Assembly: GCA_017526045.1 (NCBI GenBank)
Contig: JAFXRX010000312.1
Span: forward strand, 1 to 21,930
Direction of reading: 5' to 3'
DNA from: Opitutales bacterium
GTDB taxonomy: Bacteria > Verrucomicrobiota > Verrucomicrobiia > Opitutales > Intestinicryptomonadaceae
DNA: 21,930 nt
Shown: positions 1-6,736 of the stretch, piece by piece
Layout of the letters: each line of letters opens with the position of its first letter
Position numbering within the stretch: position 1 is the first letter of the stretch
Program-made: the position numbers and the translations under genes
The notes under the pieces: model-generated
Database searches by the model: none
Seen by the model: only the letters and a program-made list of their open reading frames with translations
Told to the model about the DNA's origin: nothing

Positions 1-9
1 AACAGGGCT

Positions 10-41
10 CCCAAAAATGTTTTTGAAAAAAACTTTTTGGG
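10..41. repeat. AT-rich hairpin CCCAAAAA/TTTTTGGG
   Basis: An 8-bp inverted repeat (10-17 with 34-41) lies just beyond the palindromic element that follows the 1283-aa PEP-CTERM gene. Inner T and A runs could extend the stem. It sits where the left outer arm of a complete element would be expected, and I see no similarity to that arm. Its role is unknown. It may be an extra transcript-end structure or part of a neighbouring feature outside the window. Confidence 0.35.
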
Positions 42-49
42 ATGTTAGT

Positions 50-147
50 GGTGCGAACGGAGTGTACAAAAAAGGGTACTCGACTGAGCACCCTTTATTG
101 ATCCCGGAGCTATTTGCGGCTTATTGTTTGTTTATGCCGCCTACGTC
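50..147 (-). repeat. Palindromic element copy 1 (half copy: core plus one arm)
   Basis: This copy shares two long identical blocks with copy 3: TTGATCCCGGAGCTATT (98-114 here, 8402-8418 there) and TTATTGTTTGTTTATGCCG (121-139 here, 8425-8443 there). The core is the same as in copies 2 and 3, with plus-strand motif GAGTGTAC...GTACTCGAC(T/C)GAGC. The stem closing the core is GGTGC/GCACC here but CCTGC/GCAGG in the other two copies, so two base pairs are flipped with pairing kept. The opposite outer arm is not recognisable in 1-49. In the sense of the upstream PEP-CTERM gene the element begins one base after the stop codon. Confidence 0.8.
66..96 (-). terminator. Intrinsic terminator of the 1283-aa PEP-CTERM gene
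   Basis: On the minus strand an 11-bp stem with one mismatch (AAAGGGTGCTC/GAGTACCCTTT, loop AGTC) runs straight into a run of six T. This is a normal rho-independent terminator shape, about 50 nt past the stop codon at 149. It overlaps the core of palindromic element copy 1, so the two foldings compete. Confidence 0.65.
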
Positions 148-148
148 C

Positions 149-3100
149 TTACTTTCTTCTGCGATATGCCGCAAATGCAAGCGCCAGCGCGCCGAAGATT
201 GCGGCGTATGTCGAGGGTTCCGGAATTACAACGGACGAAGAATACGAGAGAATGAGGTCGTTGCCGTTTTTGAGAATTTCCCAAGTGTCGTCTTCGTTTG
301 CCTTCGTTACGTTTACGTATTCGTTGTTGTCGCTGACCAAATAGTTGCTTGAAGTCGTCCAGGAATTGTTCGCGCTGATAATCGTGAATTCCATCGGGTC
401 AAGCGTCTGCGCGGCGTATTTCGAAAAGTCGATGTCGAGGAAGCCGCTGAACGTTCCCACGGTGTTGGCATTAAATGTCGAGATGCCGTTTGCGTCCGCA
501 ACAAATGCCAATGTCGCTGTCTGGGGGTCTAAGCCGCTGCCGCTGAAGGTTAATTGAGCATCCGCGTTTACAATGTGCGTCGAGCCGTCAATTTTAAACA
601 GCGCGCTGCCGCCTTCGGAATTTGCATTGCCGATATTTACGTTGTAGGCATTAATTTCGTTGTTTTCGCCCGAAATTATGAAGGACGCCGAGCCGCCTTT
701 CAGGCTGCTTGTGCCAACCTCGATGTTAAACGAGCCGCCCGTGTCGCGTACCATAATGGTGTTGCCTGCAACTTCGAAGGAATTTGCGATTGTCGAATCC
801 GCGACAGTTGACCCCCTTACGGAAAGAGTGTATCCGCCGTTGTTGAACTCGATAAGGTTTTTGTTTTCAGCGGAGTCGCTCTTTACGTAGAAGGTGTTTG
901 TGCCTGCTGTCGAAGAGGTCGAGCCTATGTAGATATTTTGCACGCTAAATGTGTGGCCGGCGCCCGTAATGGATGTTGAAGAGGAGCCTCCTTGCTGCGT
1001 GCCCTGCCCGTTCTGCTGGTAGGATTCCTTAAAGTACATCGAGTTGTTGGTGCCGGAAACAACTACGTTTCTTTCGCCGCCGTGGGTTGTTGTGTTGTAG
1101 CCGCCGTACCAGCCCTTGTTGGAGGAGGTAAAGCTCGCGTTTTCACCGCGCAAGATGAGGTTTGCAACGCCGCCGTAAATATTCGTGCCGCCGTCCTGCT
1201 GGTGCCCCATGTAAAGCTCGCCCGTCATTGTGAAATCGGCGGAGTCGATAATCAGGCTTGCCGTATTATTGTACGCAGACGCGTCCGAAACCGAAGAGCC
1301 CGCAAGAAGCACGCTCCCGCCATAGTTTACTGTTGTGTTTTTAATTTCAACGGAAGCGTCGCCTTCGATAGCGTTTTGGTTGCTGGTGCCTACGCCAATT
1401 CTAAGATAGCCGCCGGTTCTGGCGATTGTGCCGCCGTCAACCACAACCTTGCTCTTGGTTGTGGCGCCCGCAACGGTCGAATTTATGACGTCGAAGTTGT
1501 TGGCGTGCGTGAGAGCCGCGCCGCTTTCAACGCGCAATTCAGCGGTGCCGCTAACCATTTCTCCCTGCCCGACGCGGATGTATCTGCCTATGTTCGCGGT
1601 GGAATTTTCTCTAAATATCGCGATAGAGTGCGCATTGTCCGCATTGCCCTTAGAGGGATATATGTTCAAGTCGTTATTCGCGGTAAAGGCGTTTGTGGCG
1701 CCCGCCCAATCGAGCTTTGCAACAAAGTCGTTATTTGCAACGTCCGAACCCCTGAGCGTTAGGTTGTTGATTGTAAAGCTTGTGTTTGTTGCGAAAGTTT
1801 CGCCGCTTGTGCCTTCCTGCGCGGTTGTCATGAGCCATGAGCCGCTTTCGGTCTTGTTTTTGAGATTGTCGCCCCAGCGCGAGTCGCCGGAAATGGTGAG
1901 GGAGTTGTTGCTGCCCTGGAAAATCCACTGAACGTCCGCGCCTGTAAACGCCGAGCCGGAGTCTATTTTTGTGGCCGCAACAGAGGAGTATCCGTCCTGA
2001 TAAACAATTGATTGGGAGCCTGAGTTCGCGTTAATCCAGAAGTTTGTAATGTTAATTGTGGAAGGCGTGGTAGAGGAGCCTTGCAGGTAGAGTTCGTTAT
2101 ATCCGCTTACTTTGCCGTTTTCCCAGCCGACGTTAAAGTGTTCGGAATTTGATATTGAAGATTCCAAAACCTTTACGATGCCCGCGGTATTGATGCCGCC
2201 GCCGGCGTTCCAAGTCGATTGGTTTTGAAGCGTAAGGAACTTGCTTCTGGAACCGTCGCCCATCTGCCAGCCGCCCGTAATATTGGAATTGTCAACCAAA
2301 ACTCCGAACCGGGCGTTTGCGCCGGTGTCGGAATCTGCGTTAAGGGAGAAATTGTGAATGGCCAAAGTGGCGCCGTTTAAAACTTTAAGCCATGCTTCGC
2401 CGCCTGTTGCGTCTGCGTTGCCGATGCTCATCGAGCCGAATGTAAGCGAGGAAGTTGCGCCGTTAAGTTCCAAAACGGATTTGCCGCCCGCGCTTGCGGA
2501 GCTTGTGGCAAGATTTATCGCGCCGCTTACGGACATTGCAGCGCCGTCCGAAACCGTAACATAATTTTCGGTTGTGGCGTCGCTATAAATCGAGTTGCGC
2601 AGGTTAAGGCTGCCCGTAATGCCCAAAGTTGTGTCTGTGCCGCTTGCGGTTAGCAGCGCGGTGCCGCTTTTGCCGCTGTTGGATGCATTTTCTTCGGAGC
2701 CTACATAGGTGTTGTGGAGATTCATTGTCGCGCCGTCGCGAACAGTAATATATTTTACGCTCGAGCCGCCCGCGTTCAAATCGTGGTCAATCGCGGTGTT
2801 GCTTGCCACGGAAAAAGTATTTGTTGCACCCGCCCAGTCAACGCCCGCTACGATTGTGGAGCCGCCTTCCGCCTTTGAATTATGGATTGCAAAACTCGCG
2901 GTTTCGGAAAAAGTCGTGTTGGTCGCCAAAACTTCATTTTCGCCGTCCATATGGGATGTTGTGATAATCCAGTTGCCGGAGGCGAGCAGATAATTGTCGC
3001 GCGAAGTGCCGTATTCAGTGAAGTTGCCGACAGTGAAGTTGTTGCTGTTGCCGCTGAAAATTATGGACATGTCGCCGCCGGTATGTTTGGCTGTGGGCCT

Positions 3101-4000
3101 TGCGCCGCCGAATGTGGCGTCGGTATAGCCTTCAAAAGACATTATGCTTTGCGAGCCCGAGCCGACGTTGAGCCAAAGATTGCTGCCCGCCACGCTCGAG
3201 CGGGTTTCGGCGTCCGTGCCCCTTACAACGAGCTTGTACAGCCCCGCCGACATGTCGCCGTCGTGGCCGATATTAAAGTGCGGAGTGTTTGAGACGGACG
3301 AACCGTTCAAAACTTCAACAACGCCCGCAATATTTAAGCCGCCGTTATTGGCGTTCCATGTGGAATTGTCGAGGGTAAGGTGCTTGAAATTGCTCCCTGT
3401 CTGGCCGTTGCCAAAATTGATGCCGCCAACTATTGAAGAATCCTGAACGAGGATGTTTGCGTTTTGTATTTGGGTTTGATAACCCTTGGGATTCCAAGTT
3501 GCGCCGTTGCGGAATGTCAGGCTGTTTACCACTTCGTAAAGGCCGCCGGTAAATGTCGCCCCGTCGAAAACTACGGAGGAATTGTTCCTGACTTTGAGGC
3601 TCATGCCGTTTGCGATGTTAATCGCGGCGCCGTCTGAAACTGTGAGAGTGGCGTCGTTATTCAAAATAACGTCGCCATAAGGTGCGGCAGTAAAAGTTGT
3701 TGTTAGCGAATTGCCGGCGCCTGAAAGCAGAACATCGGAATTGCCGCTAATATTCAAGTTGCCGATTGTGTACGCTCCGTCGATTAAAAACGGATTGTCG
3801 GCATCGCCAATGTTTATGAGAACTGTGGAAGTGCTTTGCGGCAAGGGTTCTTCTTGTGTCGCGCCGACCCAATCCACTGTCGACCATGCCATGCCCGCCG
3901 AGGACGCGGCGGGTGTGTATTCATAATCCGCCGCATAAACGTTGCCCGCGAGGAAAAGCGCGGACGCGGCGAGAGTATATAGATATTTTGAGGTCTTCAT
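149..4000 (-). CDS. Large secreted autotransporter-like PEP-CTERM protein
   Basis: This is a 1283-residue exported surface or matrix protein of unknown ligand. It opens with a signal peptide (residues 1-23, KYLYTLAASALFLAGNVYA then AD) and ends with a PEP-CTERM signal: VIPEPSTYAA, a hydrophobic segment and a terminal RRRK. In this family the tail is recognised and cleaved by an exosortase, which is not encoded here. The long middle is rich in N, G, S and T, with recurrent short strands such as 'VSDGAAINIANG' and 'VLNGA', as in passenger-like beta-helices. A block of about 200 residues is duplicated: 188-410 and 572-775 align, with shared phrases 'STWNA', 'GSQSI' and 'DWAGATN'. No enzymatic motif is visible. 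Transcription probably starts from the conserved promoter block at 4039-4066 and ends in palindromic element copy 1. The product could be an adhesin or biofilm component; this is inference. Confidence 0.85.
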   Translation of the reverse strand: MKTSKYLYTLAASALFLAGNVYAADYEYTPAASSAGMAWSTVDWVGATQEEPLPQSTSTVLINIGDADNPFLIDGAYTIGNLNISGNSDVLLSGAGNSLTTTFTAAPYGDVILNNDATLTVSDGAAINIANGMSLKVRNNSSVVFDGATFTGGLYEVVNSLTFRNGATWNPKGYQTQIQNANILVQDSSIVGGINFGNGQTGSNFKHLTLDNSTWNANNGGLNIAGVVEVLNGSSVSNTPHFNIGHDGDMSAGLYKLVVRGTDAETRSSVAGSNLWLNVGSGSQSIMSFEGYTDATFGGARPTAKHTGGDMSIIFSGNSNNFTVGNFTEYGTSRDNYLLASGNWIITTSHMDGENEVLATNTTFSETASFAIHNSKAEGGSTIVAGVDWAGATNTFSVASNTAIDHDLNAGGSSVKYITVRDGATMNLHNTYVGSEENASNSGKSGTALLTASGTDTTLGITGSLNLRNSIYSDATTENYVTVSDGAAMSVSGAINLATSSASAGGKSVLELNGATSSLTFGSMSIGNADATGGEAWLKVLNGATLAIHNFSLNADSDTGANARFGVLVDNSNITGGWQMGDGSRSKFLTLQNQSTWNAGGGINTAGIVKVLESSISNSEHFNVGWENGKVSGYNELYLQGSSTTPSTINITNFWINANSGSQSIVYQDGYSSVAATKIDSGSAFTGADVQWIFQGSNNSLTISGDSRWGDNLKNKTESGSWLMTTAQEGTSGETFATNTSFTINNLTLRGSDVANNDFVAKLDWAGATNAFTANNDLNIYPSKGNADNAHSIAIFRENSTANIGRYIRVGQGEMVSGTAELRVESGAALTHANNFDVINSTVAGATTKSKVVVDGGTIARTGGYLRIGVGTSNQNAIEGDASVEIKNTTVNYGGSVLLAGSSVSDASAYNNTASLIIDSADFTMTGELYMGHQQDGGTNIYGGVANLILRGENASFTSSNKGWYGGYNTTTHGGERNVVVSGTNNSMYFKESYQQNGQGTQQGGSSSTSITGAGHTFSVQNIYIGSTSSTAGTNTFYVKSDSAENKNLIEFNNGGYTLSVRGSTVADSTIANSFEVAGNTIMVRDTGGSFNIEVGTSSLKGGSASFIISGENNEINAYNVNIGNANSEGGSALFKIDGSTHIVNADAQLTFSGSGLDPQTATLAFVADANGISTFNANTVGTFSGFLDIDFSKYAAQTLDPMEFTIISANNSWTTSSNYLVSDNNEYVNVTKANEDDTWEILKNGNDLILSYSSSVVIPEPSTYAAIFGALALAFAAYRRRK

Positions 4001-4038
4001 AAATTTTATATGCCTTAAAAAATTTTCTTATGGCGAAA

Positions 4039-4066
4039 AAGATATGCCGCAATTTTGAAAAATCAA
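4039..4066 (-). promoter_or_regulatory. Candidate promoter of the 1283-aa PEP-CTERM gene (TTGATT-N16-TATCTT)
   Basis: On the minus strand TTGATT (4061-4066) and TATCTT (4039-4044) are separated by 16 bases. The plus-strand stretch 4039-4073 matches 8082-8116, upstream of the other PEP-CTERM gene, at 33 of 35 positions, while the bases around it are less conserved. The -10 box ends 38 nt before the start codon. Alternatively this block is a conserved 5' leader transcribed from a TATAAT box at 4112-4117. Confidence 0.5.
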
Positions 4067-4135
4067 GTTTTTTGAACAAAAATTCAAAAAATTTTTTGCG
4101 AAATTGCCCTAATTATAAAGATATTTCATAAATTC

Positions 4136-4151
4136 TGTGCTATGGTGTGCT
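4136..4151 (-). promoter_or_regulatory. 10-bp-period direct repeat, candidate activator site
   Basis: On the minus strand the sequence reads AGCACA-CCAT-AGCACA, two identical hexamers one helical turn apart. The second lies where a -35 box would be for the TATAAT at 4112-4117. The other PEP-CTERM gene has AGAATA-CCAT-AGAATA in the same setting (8186-8201). Tandem half-sites at 10-bp spacing suggest a regulator binding one DNA face. Which protein binds is unknown. Confidence 0.5.
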
Positions 4152-4156
4152 GAATG

Positions 4157-4201
4157 AAAAAAAAGAAAAACACAAAAGCTTGTTTACGCAACTTTTGTGT
4201 T
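4157..4201 (-). terminator. Intrinsic terminator downstream of the pseudopilin gene
   Basis: On the minus strand AACACAAAAG (4192-4201) pairs with CTTTTGTGTT (4169-4178). The stem extends by TTG/CAA around a bulge, and TTTCTTTTTTTT follows. It lies about 190 nt beyond the pseudopilin stop codon, past palindromic element copy 2. The element would therefore be inside the 3' untranslated region of that transcript. Confidence 0.7.
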
Positions 4202-4241
4202 CTTAATTAAAAAATCCCGCGTCCCAAGCATTGATTGTAGG

Positions 4242-4387
4242 GGGCGTCGGGCAAAGGCGTTAGAGCAAAGCATAACGAGGACAAAAATAAAGCCTGCAAG
4301 GGAGTGTATCAAATACATACTCGACCGAGCAGGCTTTGTTTTTCACGCAGTTATGCAAAGCTATAACGCCTTTGCACCGCCTGCGTC
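4242..4387 (-). repeat. Palindromic element copy 2 (about 146 bp)
   Basis: This is a nearly complete inverted repeat. The left arm from 4251 (GCAAAGGCGTTAGAGCAAAG) mirrors the right arm ending at 4375, whose complement reads GCAAAGGCGTTATAGCTTTG. Pairing continues inward through ACAAAAATAAAGCCTGC and TGAAAAACAAAGCCTGC to the shared core (GAGTGTAT...ATACTCGACCGAGC). The GCCTGC/GCAGGC stem lies at 4292-4297 and 4329-4334. The outer end CTGCGTC matches copy 3. The arms differ from those of copy 3 in sequence yet remain self-complementary. The right end stops 5 nt from the pseudopilin stop codon. Confidence 0.85.
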
Positions 4388-4392
4388 TCAAG

Positions 4393-5079
4393 CTATTCTA
4401 ACTGGGACTTCAGTATATTTTGCGCCCCGCCAATCGCCTGGCCAATGTTGAAGGTCGCGCGAGTTTCATTGTAAACCTTCAGCGCGCCCTTGGGGTTGTC
4501 TTCGTCCTGCAAAGCGTCAAACCATTTTACGGACATGTCAACAAACGCGATGTGGCCGCCCTTGTCGCCAAATACGCCGTCTTCCTTGCTCCAAGTGCCG
4601 TTCGACTTCAAGCCGCGCGTCCAAATGAGGGGAGTGTTCGAGCTTGCGTTGGGGCGAACCCTGTTTGCAACTTCCCAAGAGAGCGGGAATGCCTTAAATT
4701 CTTCGCTGATTTTCCAGGTTGTGCCGATTTTGTCGCCGATGTTGGCGGGCATTGCCGCGCCCGAGCCGATTTTGTCGGAAACAATCGGGTCAAAGTCCAA
4801 AATCCACAAGGCCGGAGTGTTCAAATCGACATGGGAAGCGAGGCGGAAAGCCCAGTCGTGAATGTTTTCGGCATTGAGCGTGCGGGTTTTTTCGCCCTTT
4901 GAATAGCCGACCCATGCCTGTGCAATTTGCTTTGCGGCGTTCATGGATTTCATTTTGTCGCCGGAAGATCTTGCGCCCGTCAGGGTAGGCATAACCAAAC
5001 CGGCCAATACCGCAATAATTGAGATAACGATGAGCAATTCAACCAATGTGAACGCCTTGTGTGTTTGTCTGTTCTTCAT
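4393..5079 (-). CDS. Type II secretion/type IV pilin-like protein (pseudopilin)
   Basis: This 228-residue protein has the N-terminal prepilin cleavage/methylation motif: a short basic leader MKNRQTHKA followed by FTLVELLIVISIIAVLAGL, with the expected Glu at position +5 after the presumed cleavage site. A prepilin peptidase, not seen here, would process it before assembly in the inner membrane. The C-terminal stretch GGHIAFVDMSVKWF resembles the H-x3-F-x-D-G box of pilin-like proteins in Planctomycetes and Verrucomicrobia, except that the usual 'DGH' reads 'DMS'. The start has a good AAAAGG Shine-Dalgarno 5 nt upstream. No other secretion genes flank it, so it is an orphan pseudopilin. Such genes are often numerous in these genomes and their roles are mostly unknown. 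Confidence 0.85.
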   Translation of the reverse strand: MKNRQTHKAFTLVELLIVISIIAVLAGLVMPTLTGARSSGDKMKSMNAAKQIAQAWVGYSKGEKTRTLNAENIHDWAFRLASHVDLNTPALWILDFDPIVSDKIGSGAAMPANIGDKIGTTWKISEEFKAFPLSWEVANRVRPNASSNTPLIWTRGLKSNGTWSKEDGVFGDKGGHIAFVDMSVKWFDALQDEDNPKGALKVYNETRATFNIGQAIGGAQNILKSQLE

Positions 5080-5163
5080 AATAACCTTTTAACTATTAGT
5101 AAATAAGATTGTTGTTTGTTTAAATTTTGGGGGTAGGCATAAATCGGAAAACCCGCCGCAAAA

Positions 5164-5178
5164 GCTTTGCAACAAAGC
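5164..5178. repeat. Small hairpin GCTTTG-CAA-CAAAGC upstream of the pseudopilin gene
   Basis: A perfect 6-bp stem with a 3-nt loop lies 85 nt upstream of the pseudopilin start, in the AT-rich 252-bp gap between glyA and the pseudopilin. On the minus strand four T follow. It could be a weak attenuator or an operator; I cannot tell which. No convincing -35/-10 pair was found in this gap. Confidence 0.3.
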
Positions 5179-5275
5179 ATCCCTTTTTAAGCTAAAAATA
5201 TACTCTATAAAAAAATGATTTTTTGCAAGATTTTTTTTAATAAATTTTTCGGGGGCGGCTCGAATTTCCGCAAAT

Positions 5276-5310
5276 AAAAAGCCGCCGGGCATTTCTGCAA
5301 GCGGCGGCTT
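5276..5310 (-). terminator. Intrinsic terminator of glyA
   Basis: On the minus strand AAGCCGCCG (complement of 5302-5310) pairs with CGGCGGCTT (complement of 5279-5287), a 9-bp GC-rich stem. TTTTTATTTG follows. It begins about 20 nt after the glyA stop codon. Confidence 0.8.
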
Positions 5311-5331
5311 CCGGAATTTTGGCGCGCAAAA

Positions 5332-6591
5332 TCAATAGGGCAGCGGGAAATTCGCGCAAAGCTCGAGCGCGATATTCTTCGCCTTTGCGATTGCCTCTTC
5401 GCTTTCGGGGTTCGACAAAACAAGGTCGATAGCCTCGGCGATTTTCACCATTTCGGGCTCGGCCATGCCGCGCGATGTAACCGCCGCGGTGCCCAGGCGT
5501 ATGCCGCTTGCCTGGAAGGGCGAGCGCGTTTCGCCGGGGATTGTGTTTTTGTTCGTGGTGATGTTTGCCTTGTCCAAAGCAGCCTGCGCCGCCTTGCCCG
5601 TAAGGTCGGGATTGTTCTTGCGCAGGTCGATTAAAAGCAGGTGGTTGTCGGTGCCGCCGGAGACAATGCCGTGGCCGCGCTTTTTGAGCTCTTCAGCCAA
5701 TGTGGCGGTGTTCTTTATTATTTGCTTTGCGTATTCCTTGAAGGAGTCTTTCAGAGCCTCGCCAAAGCAGACCGCCTTAGCGGCGATTACGTGCATCAAG
5801 GGGCCGCCCTGGTTGCCCGGGAAAACGGAGGAATTAATCGCCTTTGCGTACTGCTCGCGGCACATAATCATGCCGCCGCGGGGGCCGCGCAGGGTTTTGT
5901 GCGTGGTGGTTGTAACGAAGTCGCAGTAGGGGACGGGGTTCGGGTGCACGCCCGCCGCGACCAAAGCCGCGATGTGCGCGATGTCGGCCATGAGCATTGC
6001 GCCGCACTTCTTTGCGATTTCGCCGATTCTGTCGAAATGGATTGTGCGCGGATACGCGCTTGCGCCGACGACTATGAGCTTTGGCTTTTCCTGCATGGCG
6101 GTTTCTTCGAGCTTGTCGTAGTCTATTTTGCCTGTGGCCTCGTCAACGCCGTAACTTACGATGTTGTAAAGCATGCCCGAAAGATTCATCGGGTGGCCGT
6201 GGCTCAAGTGGCCGCCGTGCTCGAGCGACATCGCCAAAATTTTGTCGCCGGGCTTCAAAACGGCGGTATAGACGGCGATGTTTGCCTGCGAGCCGGAGTG
6301 CGGCTGGACGTTGACGTGCTCCGCGCCGAAAAGTTTTTTAGCCCTGTCGATTGCGAGCTGCTCGACAATATCCACAAATTCGCAGCCGCCGTAATAGCGT
6401 TTTGCGGGGTAGCCTTCGGCGTATTTGGTGGTTAGGGTTGAGCCCATGGCCTGCATCACTGCCGGCAGCGTAAAGTTTTCGGAAGCGATGAGTTCGAGGT
6501 GGGTTTGCTGGCGGTTGGTTTCCTTTGCGATAGCGTCGAAAACTTCTGCGTCGAGTTCTTTTAGCGGAGTTGCGGATATTGCCTTGTTCAT
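5332..6591 (-). CDS. glyA: Serine hydroxymethyltransferase
   Basis: This cytoplasmic PLP enzyme interconverts serine and glycine while charging tetrahydrofolate with a one-carbon unit. At 419 residues it has the normal bacterial length. The family signature is clear: LIASENF near 34-40, YAEGYPAKRYYGG at 57-69, the SGSQAN phosphate-binding loop at 99-104, DIAHIAALVAAG at 203-214 (Asp203 and His206 contact PLP) and TTTTHKTLRGPRGG at 227-240, with Lys232 as the Schiff-base lysine. It is flanked by its own promoter and terminator and so is monocistronic. The start is set by the first Met; there is no Shine-Dalgarno, and the predicted leader is only about 14 nt. Confidence 0.97.
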   Translation of the reverse strand: MNKAISATPLKELDAEVFDAIAKETNRQQTHLELIASENFTLPAVMQAMGSTLTTKYAEGYPAKRYYGGCEFVDIVEQLAIDRAKKLFGAEHVNVQPHSGSQANIAVYTAVLKPGDKILAMSLEHGGHLSHGHPMNLSGMLYNIVSYGVDEATGKIDYDKLEETAMQEKPKLIVVGASAYPRTIHFDRIGEIAKKCGAMLMADIAHIAALVAAGVHPNPVPYCDFVTTTTHKTLRGPRGGMIMCREQYAKAINSSVFPGNQGGPLMHVIAAKAVCFGEALKDSFKEYAKQIIKNTATLAEELKKRGHGIVSGGTDNHLLLIDLRKNNPDLTGKAAQAALDKANITTNKNTIPGETRSPFQASGIRLGTAAVTSRGMAEPEMVKIAEAIDLVLSNPESEEAIAKAKNIALELCANFPLPY

Positions 6592-6611
6592 AGTAAAATA
6601 AAAGAGTTGGC

Positions 6612-6640
6612 ATTATGTTATTCGCCGTCTTTATTGTCAA
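6612..6640 (-). promoter_or_regulatory. Sigma-70-type promoter of glyA
   Basis: On the minus strand a perfect TTGACA (6635-6640) and CATAAT (6612-6617) are separated by exactly 17 bases. Transcription would start near 6605, leaving a leader of about 14 nt. That leaves no room for a glycine or folate-type riboswitch. Confidence 0.8.
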
Positions 6641-6686
6641 ACGGAAAAAATGGGGAGGAGCGGGAAAGAAAAAGATTTCATTAAAC

Positions 6687-6721
6687 AAAAAAAGGAAAGG
6701 CTTTTGCCTTTCCTTTTTTTT
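6687..6721. terminator. Bidirectional-looking intrinsic terminator after the 429-aa PEP-CTERM gene
   Basis: A perfect 15-bp inverted repeat (6687-6701 with 6706-6720) has a TTTT loop, with A and T runs flanking GGAAAGGC/GCCTTTCC. It follows the PEP-CTERM gene (stop at 6737) by 16 nt and precedes the glyA promoter, insulating the two genes. Confidence 0.85.
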
Positions 6722-6736
6722 GGCCTGCGCCAATTC

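Noticed and set aside
992..1762. Long plus-strand open frame opposite the 1283-aa PEP-CTERM gene
   Set aside because: It lies wholly antisense to a gene with clear signal peptide and sorting tail, has odd composition, and shows no recognisable domain.
4197..4451. 84-codon plus-strand open frame over palindromic element copy 2
   Set aside because: Its sequence is dictated by the inverted repeat and the antisense of the pseudopilin. There is nothing to suggest translation.
5641..6435. 264-codon plus-strand open frame opposite glyA
   Set aside because: It is antisense to an unmistakable serine hydroxymethyltransferase and is a by-product of that gene's codon bias.
6592..6611. Glycine or folate-related riboswitch before glyA
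   Set aside because: The strong promoter at 6612-6640 leaves a leader of only about 14 nt, too short for a riboswitch.
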